A stretch of 64,000 nucleotides of DNA from Schlesneria paludicola DSM 18645 (lineage in GTDB: Bacteria; Planctomycetota; Planctomycetia; Planctomycetales; Planctomycetaceae), in NCBI RefSeq assembly GCF_000255655.1, contig NZ_JH636435.1, positions 1 to 64,000 of the forward strand, written 5' to 3'. The notes under the pieces were generated by a model. It did not search any database. It was given only the letters and a program-made list of their open reading frames with translations, and was not told the DNA's origin. Made by a program: the position numbers and the translations under genes. Below, in pieces: positions 1-8,508 of this stretch (position 1 is the stretch's first letter; each line of letters starts with the position of its first letter).

Positions 1-660
1 TAAGAAATGGCTCCCGGTGGTCCGAAAAACGGGGTCCACTTCAATGTTCCGGCGAGCGAGCAAATGTTCTACGAGTGACTTTTCATCGCCATTCTGCCAT
101 GTGGCGGGGTCGCGAATCCAGAACTGAGCGAACCAGCACAGGTTTTTGGTCAATGAGGAGTGCTTGAAAATGGACTGGCAACGTACGATGGCGGTCTCGG
201 TCGCTGGGCGAGTGAGCCGCTCGAAAGTGTGCTCGAGAGACGAGCGTAGTGTTGCGATCGGTTGGCCACGCTGAAGCAGATTCCTGAGGCGATCCAGGAT
301 CGACTGAGTTCCTGTGTCATCGTCAGTTGGCGGGACGAAGGACGTGATTTCCTCTTCAATTGGAGCTGAACTGGATGCGATGAGAGACGAGGCGACCAGC
401 GGCGATCCCGGATTCAGCAAGCGGTTCAATTCTTGATTGAACTCAAAGCGAATGAGGTCCTCATGATCTCCCCACTGATCAAAATAGTCGTAGTTGTTCC
501 AATGCTCGTAGTAATCGTTGTCAGGTTCGAGGAGTGCCAGGCTCGCCTCGAACTCAACACGGCGAAGTTGTCGTTCACGAATAAAACGCCGTTTCAGTTG
601 ACCGGGCAGCAAAGGACGATGCCGGTTCTGCAACGTTTGACGGCCACGTTTTCGGCTCAT
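1..660 (-). CDS. Hypothetical protein, N-terminal part (runs off the left edge)
   Basis: An open frame of 220 codons runs from an ATG at 658-660 leftwards past base 1 without a stop, so the C-terminus is missing. A strong Shine-Dalgarno (GGAAGGATTC) sits just before the ATG, which fixes the start. The N-terminus is very basic (MSRKRGRQTLQNRHR), followed by a Tyr/Asp-rich stretch and then a segment with WFAQFWIRDPATW and SLVEHLLARR. That last segment is loosely reminiscent of PcfJ-like proteins common in planctomycetes, but this is memory-based and weak. There is no signal peptide or membrane segment. Function unknown. Confidence 0.7.
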   Translation of the reverse strand, partial: MSRKRGRQTLQNRHRPLLPGQLKRRFIRERQLRRVEFEASLALLEPDNDYYEHWNNYDYFDQWGDHEDLIRFEFNQELNRLLNPGSPLVASSLIASSSAPIEEEITSFVPPTDDDTGTQSILDRLRNLLQRGQPIATLRSSLEHTFERLTRPATETAIVRCQSIFKHSSLTKNLCWFAQFWIRDPATWQNGDEKSLVEHLLARRNIEVDPVFRTTGSHFL

Positions 661-1170
661 GAATCCTTCCTTCCGTTCAAACGTGATTTGTACTGACTGA
701 CGGCTGCGGAGAATCTGAGGGTCAAGTTCTTACGAAGTCCGAGAATTCCAAAATCGAATGGCAATAGAGTTGTCCGCGTTACGATCTGTGATCAGGTCTC
801 ATTTGTTCGATCTTGTCGCGATGTAACAGCTGACGGCCCGAAGAGAGGGGGACTGGCACACTTTCTCGGTTCAATTGAAATCCACAGTACATCGACGAGG
901 CTCGTCCTTCCCGTTACTGCGGGAAAATGAGCCAGTCTCCGGCCTGTGTGCGTTTTCTGTCGCAATCGAGACGTCCATCGTTGACGGACAGTTGGATCTG
1001 TCTCGAGGTTCACAATGGAGACCTTGATTTTTTGCAATTCAATCAACAAAAAGGCCCGTCGCAGTTGCCGCTTGTCGGAGATGTGGTTCGTTACTGCGCT
1101 TCGAGAATCAATCACCGTCTTGATCCAAGAAGTCGCCTTTCGCGTTAACTTCAATCGGAGGTTGCCGCAG
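661..1170. other. Intergenic region between divergent genes
   Basis: About 510 bases separate the leftward partial gene from the rightward zinc-ribbon gene, so both promoters should lie here. Short open frames on both strands have no recognisable domain and no good ribosome-binding site. I see no repeat or structured RNA that I can name. Confidence 0.5.
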
Positions 1171-2307
1171 ATGAACGAAGTTGTTTTTGATTTTGCAGGA
1201 ATGATTCGGCAGATCCGTACGCATCAGCGACGCATTGTCGTTCCCATCGTGGCGATGCTTGTCGCAGTCATCGTTTGGATGGGACTGGCGCTCATTGCCG
1301 TCGAGCAATGGGGATTGAATGTTGAGCCGCCTGGAGAAATGACGCTGAAACGAGCGGTCGTGATGCTGGGCTGGTTCGGCGGTACTGTCATCGCCATTGC
1401 GATCTGTTGCTGGTTCGTACCCAGGTCGCCGAGGTTTGCTTGTCCTCATTGTCATGAGGAATTCGTTGAACGATACGATCGGATGACGGTCTTATCCACG
1501 GGATACTGTCCAAAGTGTCTGGAGTCGCTCTTCGCGGTGGACGGCACTTCCGGGGGGAGGGAAGTGTCACGTTCGACAGAACTCCTGACGAGGATCGAGT
1601 TCCAAGAGCGGCGGTCGCATCTTCGGCCTTTCAATCCGCTCGTTCCGTGCTTACTTGGAATGAGCGTGATTGCTGTATGTTTCGCGGTTGCGACAAAATG
1701 GGACGAACCTCTTGATCAGTCAGGCGAACGCGACTGGTTTCCGGTCTATCGGTTCAGTGTCGCTCTTGCTGGCGGACTTGCCACGATTGGCTACATCGCC
1801 CTGCGATCACGGGCGAGACTTCGCGTATTCAACCAGTGCCAATGTGAGGAATGTGGCGAAGCACTCGGGGAAGACGCGATGACATCAATCACGGGCAATT
1901 GTCGCAATTGCGGATCACAGGTTCTTGCGGAACGATTCCTCGCGCCGCCCTGGCCGCATGCTAAGGACGTCTGGACCAGATCCTGGTATCGCGTGCATGG
2001 CAAACGATGGCAAAAGTGGGGCTGGATCACCTGCCTGACAGGCGCGGTGCCTGCGCTCGCCTGGATGGCCGTCGTTTACGGGCTCTGCCCACCATCCAAT
2101 CCACAACAAGTCAACGCAGCTGCGGCGCTGCTCATGGCATTTGCCCTGGTCGTGCAAGCGATTTCGACGTTTCTCGGGCAACGCTGGTTGCGACATGCTC
2201 TGGGGCTCAAATGCCCGCAGTGCCGCGAAGAATTGGCCGATGTGCCGCAGTTCGTAATGCCTACGCGAAATTGTCCGTTCTGTCAGACGACGATTCTCGC
2301 CGAATGA
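1171..2307 (+). CDS. Polytopic membrane protein with three zinc ribbons
   Basis: The 378-residue product alternates pairs of membrane helices with CxxC...CxxC knuckles. Helices are near residues 22-44, 62-83, 158-175, 195-212, 284-304 and 318-336. Zinc ribbons use C91/C94/C113/C116, C225/C228/C244/C247 and C348/C351/C368/C371. I chose the ATG at 1171 because GGAG lies about ten bases upstream and the first helix starts soon after; the frame is open further upstream but that part is not protein-like. The threefold helix-pair/ribbon pattern suggests internal triplication. A metal-stabilised membrane scaffold is possible; the function is unknown. Confidence 0.8.
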   Translation: MNEVVFDFAGMIRQIRTHQRRIVVPIVAMLVAVIVWMGLALIAVEQWGLNVEPPGEMTLKRAVVMLGWFGGTVIAIAICCWFVPRSPRFACPHCHEEFVERYDRMTVLSTGYCPKCLESLFAVDGTSGGREVSRSTELLTRIEFQERRSHLRPFNPLVPCLLGMSVIAVCFAVATKWDEPLDQSGERDWFPVYRFSVALAGGLATIGYIALRSRARLRVFNQCQCEECGEALGEDAMTSITGNCRNCGSQVLAERFLAPPWPHAKDVWTRSWYRVHGKRWQKWGWITCLTGAVPALAWMAVVYGLCPPSNPQQVNAAAALLMAFALVVQAISTFLGQRWLRHALGLKCPQCREELADVPQFVMPTRNCPFCQTTILAE

Positions 2308-2541
2308 CGCCACGGTACGCCGCGGCGATCGAATCGCATTCCGATGAATCCCGTGATCGTTGCGCCAAGGACTATTCGCCGCAGTTCGCTTGGAAAATAC
2401 GCGAACGCGACCCACCTTGAGCCGATCGGCGGCTGGACGAACGGACTAGAAAACAGGCGAGGCAGACGTTTTTCCTCCACGCCGCTGGCACTACAAATGA
2501 AGCGTTGAATTGTGCGTCGTCAAGTTTACAGGTACGCCAAA

Positions 2542-2724
2542 ATGTTGATTCTGAGTCGTAAGGTCGGGCAGACGATCGTGATTCCTGGGATCACAACGGA
2601 ACTGCAAATTCTCTCGATCGTTGGTTCACAGGTTCGCATTGGGATCTCTGCTCCGGCCACTGTGTCTGTACGAAGGCAAGGCTGTGACAAGGCACTTGTC
2701 GAGGACCGGCGACCTTTGCGGTGA
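2542..2724 (+). CDS. csrA: CsrA-family RNA-binding regulator with a divergent C-terminus
   Basis: CsrA dimers bind GGA motifs in mRNA leaders and control translation. The first 44 or so residues match the family closely: MLILSRKVGQTIVI at the start, then SQVRIGISAPATVSV, including the Arg at the position equivalent to R44. The usual end (HREEIYQRI) is replaced by RRQGCDKALVEDRRPLR, giving 60 residues in all. The start at 2542 is set by homology, since CsrA proteins begin at this Met; an in-frame ATG 30 bases upstream would add ten non-conserved residues. The ribosome-binding site is weak. The gene lies only 50 bases before the dioxygenase gene and may be co-transcribed with it. Confidence 0.8.
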   Translation: MLILSRKVGQTIVIPGITTELQILSIVGSQVRIGISAPATVSVRRQGCDKALVEDRRPLR

Positions 2725-2773
2725 TCAAAAATTCGTTCGTGTATGTGATTCTTGTTTCGCTGTAGGTGTTGTC

Positions 2774-3652
2774 ATGGATCGAAAACAGTTTCTCACCTCT
2801 GCCATTGGATTGTCGTCCATGCTGACTCTGAACAAATTCAAGGCGATCGCGGACGAGATTCACGAGCAGGATCAGGAAATGCCAGTCTTGTTCGTGGGGC
2901 ACGGGTCGCCCATGAACGCGCTGGAGGACAACGAGTTCACTCGAACCTGGATGACGCTCGGAAAATCGCTTCCCAAGCCCAAGGCGATCCTGTGTATCTC
3001 GGCGCACTGGGAGACGAAGGGGTCGTTCGTCACGGCGATGGAGAAGCCCAAAACGATTCACGACTTTGGTGGGTTTCCGAAAGCGTTGTTTGATTTTCAG
3101 TACAACGCCGCTGGTAGCCAATGGCTGGCAGCTCAAACCCAATCGACAGTTCACTCCGCAGCCATCGGTTTGGACAATGCGTGGGGATTGGATCATGGCT
3201 GTTGGAGCATCCTGTCACGTCTTTACCCTGCTGCGGACATTCCCGTCGTTCAACTGAGTCTGGATCAGACGAAACCGGCGCAATATCACTACGATTTGGC
3301 GCGTGAGCTTTCGGGGCTCAGGAAGAAGGGCGTCTTGATCGTCGGAAGCGGGAACGTCATCCACAATTTTCGATATCTGAACATGAACGCCACGAAGCAG
3401 AACCCGATGTCGCTCGACTGGGCGATCGAAGCCAATCGCGAGTTCAAGGCACTGGTGATCGATAGGAATCACCGCGAGCTGATCAACTACACAAAGCACA
3501 ACCGCGCGTTTCAGCTTGCCGCTCCCACGCCAGAACACTATCTGCCGATGCTCTACGCAATTGCCCTGGCGGGCAAGGACGAGAAGGTGACCTTTTTCAA
3601 CGACGCCATCGTCGCGAGCTCGATTTCCATGACGTCACTTAAGATCGGATAA
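2774..3652 (+). CDS. LigB-type extradiol dioxygenase (4,5-DOPA dioxygenase/YgiD family)
   Basis: This family uses a mononuclear metal to open catechol rings; YgiD and plant DODA act on L-DOPA. The 292-residue product has the metal-ligand histidines in family context: VGHGSPMN (H43), SAHWE (H78), GNVIHN (H197) and TPEHYLPML (H255), with HDFGGFP and WGLDHG between them. The start at 2774 (MDRKQFLTSAIG) has TAGGTG upstream. Relative to E. coli YgiD there are about 35 extra N-terminal residues that look like a weak Tat or Sec signal (RKQFLTSAIGLSSML), so export is possible. The true substrate cannot be read from the sequence. Confidence 0.88.
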   Translation: MDRKQFLTSAIGLSSMLTLNKFKAIADEIHEQDQEMPVLFVGHGSPMNALEDNEFTRTWMTLGKSLPKPKAILCISAHWETKGSFVTAMEKPKTIHDFGGFPKALFDFQYNAAGSQWLAAQTQSTVHSAAIGLDNAWGLDHGCWSILSRLYPAADIPVVQLSLDQTKPAQYHYDLARELSGLRKKGVLIVGSGNVIHNFRYLNMNATKQNPMSLDWAIEANREFKALVIDRNHRELINYTKHNRAFQLAAPTPEHYLPMLYAIALAGKDEKVTFFNDAIVASSISMTSLKIG

Positions 3653-3944
3653 GCCCTCGTGAGATGACACTCAATCGTGGCGGCGACAGTCGCATCGTTG
3701 TCACGCTCGCCGCAAATTCATTTCGCTGATCTGCAGATGAATTCCAACTGGACGGCTTCTATTGGCACGGATAGCTCTGACGTGTGCCAAGCAATTCAGG
3801 CCGCAATTCGCCAATTCGAATCTTCAAAATGTGCAAAAGAATTGTCTTTTTTGACAATCGAGGACGGTGGTGTGCCTGATGAAGCCGGACTAGGATGCTC
3901 GCGTAAACCTCGCCGGCTCCTGGTCCGACCTCGGAACGAATCAG

Positions 3945-4991
3945 ATGTGCATTGCCAGTTTGAAGTCAGCCAAATATGCGCCCACTAGGCTCGTTGATCA
4001 CCCTTCTTTCACGATCTCGTTGCGATCTTCCAACCTCGTTTGGCTGTTTGTGATTGTCAATGTTCTGAACGTGACAGGACGGTTTGCGATCGCCGCTGAT
4101 CCCATCGCGTTTCGCGAAACGCCAGGACAGATCGTCATCACCGCGGGTGATCAACCGGTTGCGACCTACTTCTACGCTGACAAAGAAATCACGCGTCCGT
4201 TCTTCGCACACGTGCATGTTCCGGGTGGAGTTCAGATCACGCGGAACCATCCGCCGATTGCCGGTAAAGACCTTGTCGATCACGGGACGTTTCATCCGGG
4301 AATCTGGCTGGCATTTGGTGACATTGGTGGTCAGGACGTCTGGCGGAATAAAGCGGTGGTGCGGCACGAGAAGTTCATTGAGAAGGCCATTGCGGCGGAT
4401 GGTTCGGGACGTTTTACCGTACGGAATTCGTACCGCCGCGAGGACGACACAGATGAAGTTGTCTGTTACGAGACCTGTCGATATTCGATCATGAACAATC
4501 CCGCCGGTTATTGGCTGGTCTTTGATTCGGTGTTTCACTCATCCAACGAGTTTGCTTTTGGCGATCAGGAAGAGATGGGGCTGGGGATCCGTGTGGCGAC
4601 GCCGATTTCCGTGAAATCTGGTGGCCAAATGCGTGATGCAGACGGACGTGTGAACGAAAAAGAGATTTGGGGCAAGGCTTCCGCGTGGTGCGACTACAGC
4701 GGGCAGATCGAAGGGCAGAACGCTGGTCTTCTGATTGCGACAGACCCGACGAACTTTCGCCCTTCCCGATATCACGCTCGCAATTACGGACTGCTGACAG
4801 CCAATCCGTTTGGACAAAAAGTGTTCGGTGGCGTTGAGAAGAGCCGTATCGTCGTCAGTGCCAACGAACCATTTCGTCTGCGATACGGCATCCTGTTGCA
4901 CAGTTCCAAAGGGAAAGAACTGGATGCTGCGACGGCCTATGGCGACTTTCTCAAGATTGTCGCAGAACTGCCACGCCCGCCAGCACAGTAG
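3945..4991 (+). CDS. DUF6807 (PmoA-like) secreted protein
   Basis: DUF6807 proteins are common in planctomycetes and usually sit in carbohydrate gene clusters; their activity is not established. Here the N-terminus has a hydrophobic segment ending AIAAD near residue 50, which reads as a signal peptide, followed by the family core with YADKEITRPFF and HGTFHPGIWLAFGDIGGQD. The ATG at 3945 has no clear ribosome-binding site; a TTG at 4020 would give a more normal signal peptide and is a good alternative start. It is the first gene of the cluster that continues with the aldolase, 48 bases downstream. Confidence 0.82.
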   Translation: MCIASLKSAKYAPTRLVDHPSFTISLRSSNLVWLFVIVNVLNVTGRFAIAADPIAFRETPGQIVITAGDQPVATYFYADKEITRPFFAHVHVPGGVQITRNHPPIAGKDLVDHGTFHPGIWLAFGDIGGQDVWRNKAVVRHEKFIEKAIAADGSGRFTVRNSYRREDDTDEVVCYETCRYSIMNNPAGYWLVFDSVFHSSNEFAFGDQEEMGLGIRVATPISVKSGGQMRDADGRVNEKEIWGKASAWCDYSGQIEGQNAGLLIATDPTNFRPSRYHARNYGLLTANPFGQKVFGGVEKSRIVVSANEPFRLRYGILLHSSKGKELDAATAYGDFLKIVAELPRPPAQ

Positions 4992-5039
4992 TTTTCCAAT
5001 TTTCAATCAACGCTCAACATTCTTTTCGGAGATCTCGAA

Positions 5040-6005
5040 ATGTCTTGGCGCGAACAACCGTGGACAGGCGTTTTTCCCGCGACCTTATGTGCTTTTCACG
5101 ACGACGAATCGATCGACGAAGGTGGTTTGAAAGCCTACTTCACCGAACTAGCGCGAGTCGACGGCGTACAGGGTTTGACCTGTAATGGTCACACCGGCGA
5201 GATCATGTCGCTACGTCCGGAAGAACGCGCGAAAGTGACGCGTGTGTGCGCCGAAGCGGTGCGCGCAGCCAACAAAGAAACGGGACGCCAAGTTAAGGTG
5301 ATCTCGGGCGTTTCGGCGGAAGGAAGTCTGGAGGCAATTGATCACGCGCTTGCGGCGAAAGAAGCCGGCGCCGATGCGATTCTGTTGATGCCGCCGCACC
5401 ATTGGTTGCGGTTCGGTCGATCTCCAAAGACGGCGGTCGGCTTTATTCAGGATGTTGCCGAGGGAGCCAACATCAAGATCGTCATTCACCAATATCCCGG
5501 CTGGACGAAGGCGGGGTATTCGCTGGGTGAAATGCTCGAAATGGTCAAGCTGCCGCAGGTCGTCACGATCAAAATGGGCACGCGCGACATGGCGCGCTGG
5601 CTCTACGAATACGAACAACTCAAGAAAGCGGCGCCGCATGTCTCGATCATCACGTGTCACGACGAGTTTCTGCTGCCGAGTCTGATCGAAGGTTGCGACG
5701 GGGCACTGATTGGCTTCGCAGGTTTCGCGCCCGAGCTCATGATCAAGATTGTCCACTGCGCCCTAGACGGAGACCTGGCCGGAGCGAAACAGGCACAAAA
5801 GCTGGTCGCACCTCTGGCCCGTCTGATTTACAACTTTGGCGAACCCGGCTGCGGTGCACATCAGCGGATGAAAGTTGCGCGATGGCTGATGAACAAGTTC
5901 CCAAGCCCTCGATTCCGCCGACCGGTGCGTCCACTACCGGGTGAAGATGTGGCTCGGATGCGCAATGAACTCGAACAATTGGGTTTCCCATGCCGAGCCC
6001 TCTAG
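5040..6005 (+). CDS. DapA-family (dihydrodipicolinate synthase-like) aldolase
   Basis: Class I aldolases of this family form a Schiff base between a lysine and a 2-oxo acid. The 321-residue TIM-barrel protein has the expected active-site features: NGHTGE at 50-55 (equivalent to GTTGE), Tyr152 in HQYPGW and the Schiff-base Lys178 in TIKMG. In this setting, between DUF6807 and an oligogalacturonate-lyase-like gene, a 2-keto-3-deoxy sugar acid is a more likely substrate than the lysine-pathway intermediate; this is inference. A GGAG-containing leader (ttcggagatctcgaa) precedes the ATG. The last 16 bases overlap the next gene, so the two are translationally linked. Confidence 0.9.
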   Translation: MSWREQPWTGVFPATLCAFHDDESIDEGGLKAYFTELARVDGVQGLTCNGHTGEIMSLRPEERAKVTRVCAEAVRAANKETGRQVKVISGVSAEGSLEAIDHALAAKEAGADAILLMPPHHWLRFGRSPKTAVGFIQDVAEGANIKIVIHQYPGWTKAGYSLGEMLEMVKLPQVVTIKMGTRDMARWLYEYEQLKKAAPHVSIITCHDEFLLPSLIEGCDGALIGFAGFAPELMIKIVHCALDGDLAGAKQAQKLVAPLARLIYNFGEPGCGAHQRMKVARWLMNKFPSPRFRRPVRPLPGEDVARMRNELEQLGFPCRAL

Positions 6006-7207
6006 ACGACACGGGTAATCCAGTGAGTGTCGGGAACGCTCATTCCGATGTCTTGGGGAAACAACCCACAGCCCCGGCACGTACCGGCAACAAGGGGCGG
6101 ATCTGGCCTACCGAATCCCTCATTCACCGGGATCGATTGACGGGAACGTCCGTTCGACAGGTGACAACGCATCCTTCGATCCACCATCACCCCTTCGTCT
6201 ACATTCCCGCGTTCGACGATGCGATGCAGTGGATCGTGTTTGTCTCGCATCGGACCGGGCGTCCGCAATTGTTCGTGGAAGAACGATCAACGGGACGGTT
6301 GATTCAACTGACCGACCGGGACGATTTGAACGAGTGGTCGATTCATCCGTCACACGATGGACGATTTGTCTATTTCACGGCGGGCTGCGGTGCGTGGCGG
6401 ATCAACATCAACACGTTTGAAGAAGAGTGCCTGGTTCATTTTGGCAATGTGCCGATGATCCCGCCGGGGATGGTCGCCGATGCGATGGGAACGACGACGC
6501 TGAGCGGCGATGATCGCTGGTGGGCGGTGCCGGTGAAGATCGACGCGAAGGCGCGCATGCATATCATCGACACCTCAACGGGCGGCTGTCAGCCGATCTT
6601 TGAGGCGAATGTGATTGGGCATCCCGAGTTTCACCCCCGTGATTTCAGCTTATTGCACTATGCCGGAGCGTATCACAATCGCATGTGGGTGGTGCGTCGT
6701 GATGGCAGCGAGCATCGCCTGGTCTATCAGCGCGACATTGCCAAAAAAGAGTGGATGGTCCATGAAATTTGGAATCCGTTGCGACCCGAGTTATTGACGG
6801 TGAATTGGCCGCACGGAATCGTGGGGGTGGATATCAACGACGGTACCGTGCGCCGGGTCAGTGACTTCCCAGGGTGGCATTTGTCGATTGACCGCGAAGG
6901 GCGTCGGATGGTCTGTGACACCACTTGGCCTGACCGGGGACTGCATCAACTTGATCCGCAAGTCCATTGTGATCTGCCGATCGTGATTTGCGAGAGTGCC
7001 TCGTCGAATGAGGGCAAGCATTGGGAGACGGATCATTGTCCTTACGATGACGGACCGGTCAAAGTGTATGCACCACAGCACACGCATCCACACCCCAACA
7101 TTTCGCCCGACGGACGATTTGTCGTCTTCACCTCCGACCGCAGTGGGCATGCCCAGGTCTATGAAGTGGCACTGACGCCATCTGATCTTGTGGGAACTTC
7201 ACAATGA
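5990..7207 (+). CDS. Oligogalacturonate lyase-like beta-propeller protein
   Basis: Oligogalacturonate lyases (PL22) are seven-bladed propellers that cleave short pectin oligomers to 5-keto-4-deoxyuronate. This 405-residue protein shows propeller blade signatures (QWIVFVSHRTGRPQLFV, HPSHDGRFVYFTA, ISPDGRFVVFTSDRSG) and family-like stretches such as VHEIWNPLRPELL and HTHPHPNISPDG, with many histidines that could bind a metal. No signal peptide is present, so it should act in the cytoplasm on imported oligomers. It overlaps the upstream aldolase by 16 bases and the transporter by four (ATGA). Lyase activity is inferred from family resemblance; a non-catalytic TolB-like propeller is the alternative. 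Confidence 0.78.
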   Translation: MPSPLDDTGNPVSVGNAHSDVLGKQPTAPARTGNKGRIWPTESLIHRDRLTGTSVRQVTTHPSIHHHPFVYIPAFDDAMQWIVFVSHRTGRPQLFVEERSTGRLIQLTDRDDLNEWSIHPSHDGRFVYFTAGCGAWRININTFEEECLVHFGNVPMIPPGMVADAMGTTTLSGDDRWWAVPVKIDAKARMHIIDTSTGGCQPIFEANVIGHPEFHPRDFSLLHYAGAYHNRMWVVRRDGSEHRLVYQRDIAKKEWMVHEIWNPLRPELLTVNWPHGIVGVDINDGTVRRVSDFPGWHLSIDREGRRMVCDTTWPDRGLHQLDPQVHCDLPIVICESASSNEGKHWETDHCPYDDGPVKVYAPQHTHPHPNISPDGRFVVFTSDRSGHAQVYEVALTPSDLVGTSQ

Positions 7208-8466
7208 GTGACACGACGTTACCGGAAGAGCTCTCACGATCGGGGCGCATCTGCGTTTTGATTGCGGCATTCAGTGGACTCGTATTTGACGGATTTGAAC
7301 TCGGTCTGATGCCGGTTGCATCACAATCCGTCACCGCGAGTCTTGTCGGTAGTGCGTTCACGAAAACTTTGGGCGGAAACTGGTTTGCCTGGTACATGGC
7401 ATCGCTGATGCTGGGGGCCGCGATCGGTGGCATTGTCCTGGGGTCATTAGGAGATCGAGTTGGCCGCACGCGGGCGATGGGAATCTCGATTCTGTTTTAT
7501 TCACTGTTCGCTGGAATGGGCGGTTGGGTGACCACTCAGGAACAGATGCTGGTGCTGCGGTTTCTCGTGGGGCTTGGCGTTGGCGGGATGTGGCCCAACG
7601 GTGTGGCGCTTGTCGCCGAATGCTGGCCCAATACTTCTCGTCCGCTGGTGTCTGGGATTCTGGGTGCAGGAATCAACGTCGGCATCCTGTTCCTGTCGCA
7701 GTTGACACGGATCTGGCCCGTGACGGCCGATTCGTGGCGTTGGATCTTTCAGTTGTCGGCATTGCCTGCCCTCTTGGGGGTTGTGGTGCTGATCGCATTG
7801 CCGGAATCGCCGAAGTGGCTGGCGACGCGGGGACCTTCGAAGAAGTCGAATGTTCCTTGGCGTGAGTTCACACGTCCGCCGCTATCGCAGGCGCTTTTCG
7901 TCGGGATTCTCTTGAGTTCGATTCCGCTTATCGGAGCATGGGCTGGCAGCAAATGGATGATTCCCTGGGCGGAAGAAGTCGCAGGGAAAGTTCAGACCGG
8001 TTACAAGTCGATCACACAAGGTTGGTGGGCACTGGGCGCAACGCTGGGAAGCTTTTCAGGGGCGCAGATCGCGGGATTGCTGGGGCGACAACGTTCTTAT
8101 TTCCTGATCAGCCTGGGGACGACCATTTTGACGATCGCTCTGTTTCAGTGGACCGCACCCCTTGAGCCCTCATTCCTGCCGATCGTGTTCGCTCAGGGGT
8201 TTGTTTCGACCTTGTTTTTCGGCTGGCTGCCGCTGTACTTGCCCGAGCTATTCCCGACTGCCGTTCGAGCCACTGGCACTGGTGTCGCTATGAATACGGG
8301 GCGTTTTGTCACGGCGGGCGGCGTCCTTCTCGCGGGAACATTGTTCGTGCTGCTGGGAGGCAAGTACCCGGCAGTAGGAACGGTCGTGGGGCTGTTCTAT
8401 GGTTTAGGCATGATCACCATCTGGTTCGCTCCGGAAACCGCAGGCCGGTCGCTTGATTCCAAATGA
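7204..8466 (+). CDS. MFS transporter (sugar/organic acid type)
   Basis: The 420-residue protein has about twelve membrane helices. It carries the MFS loop motif GSLGDRVGRTRAM after helix 2, the conserved FLVGLGVGGMWPNGVALVAECWP segment, and LPESPKWL at the end of the first half. The four-base ATGA overlap with the preceding propeller gene shows it is the last gene of the same operon. In this context it probably imports the acidic sugar that the lyase-like protein and aldolase process. The exact substrate cannot be read from the sequence. Confidence 0.88.
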   Translation: MSDTTLPEELSRSGRICVLIAAFSGLVFDGFELGLMPVASQSVTASLVGSAFTKTLGGNWFAWYMASLMLGAAIGGIVLGSLGDRVGRTRAMGISILFYSLFAGMGGWVTTQEQMLVLRFLVGLGVGGMWPNGVALVAECWPNTSRPLVSGILGAGINVGILFLSQLTRIWPVTADSWRWIFQLSALPALLGVVVLIALPESPKWLATRGPSKKSNVPWREFTRPPLSQALFVGILLSSIPLIGAWAGSKWMIPWAEEVAGKVQTGYKSITQGWWALGATLGSFSGAQIAGLLGRQRSYFLISLGTTILTIALFQWTAPLEPSFLPIVFAQGFVSTLFFGWLPLYLPELFPTAVRATGTGVAMNTGRFVTAGGVLLAGTLFVLLGGKYPAVGTVVGLFYGLGMITIWFAPETAGRSLDSK

Positions 8467-8508
8467 AGAACACCCTTCGAACGCGGTGAATTGCAGAATG
8501 CTTCCGCA

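Noticed and set aside
1915-2415. Long minus-strand open frame opposite the zinc-ribbon gene
   Set aside because: It is antisense to a clear membrane protein, is rich in Arg and His as expected of a shadow frame, and has no domain.
2660-2760. A frameshift that truncates csrA
   Set aside because: None of the other two frames downstream restores the usual HREEIYQ-type end, so a simple frameshift is not supported.
3677-3988. Open frame of 103 codons between the dioxygenase and DUF6807 genes
   Set aside because: No ribosome-binding site, no recognisable domain, and it overlaps the DUF6807 start.
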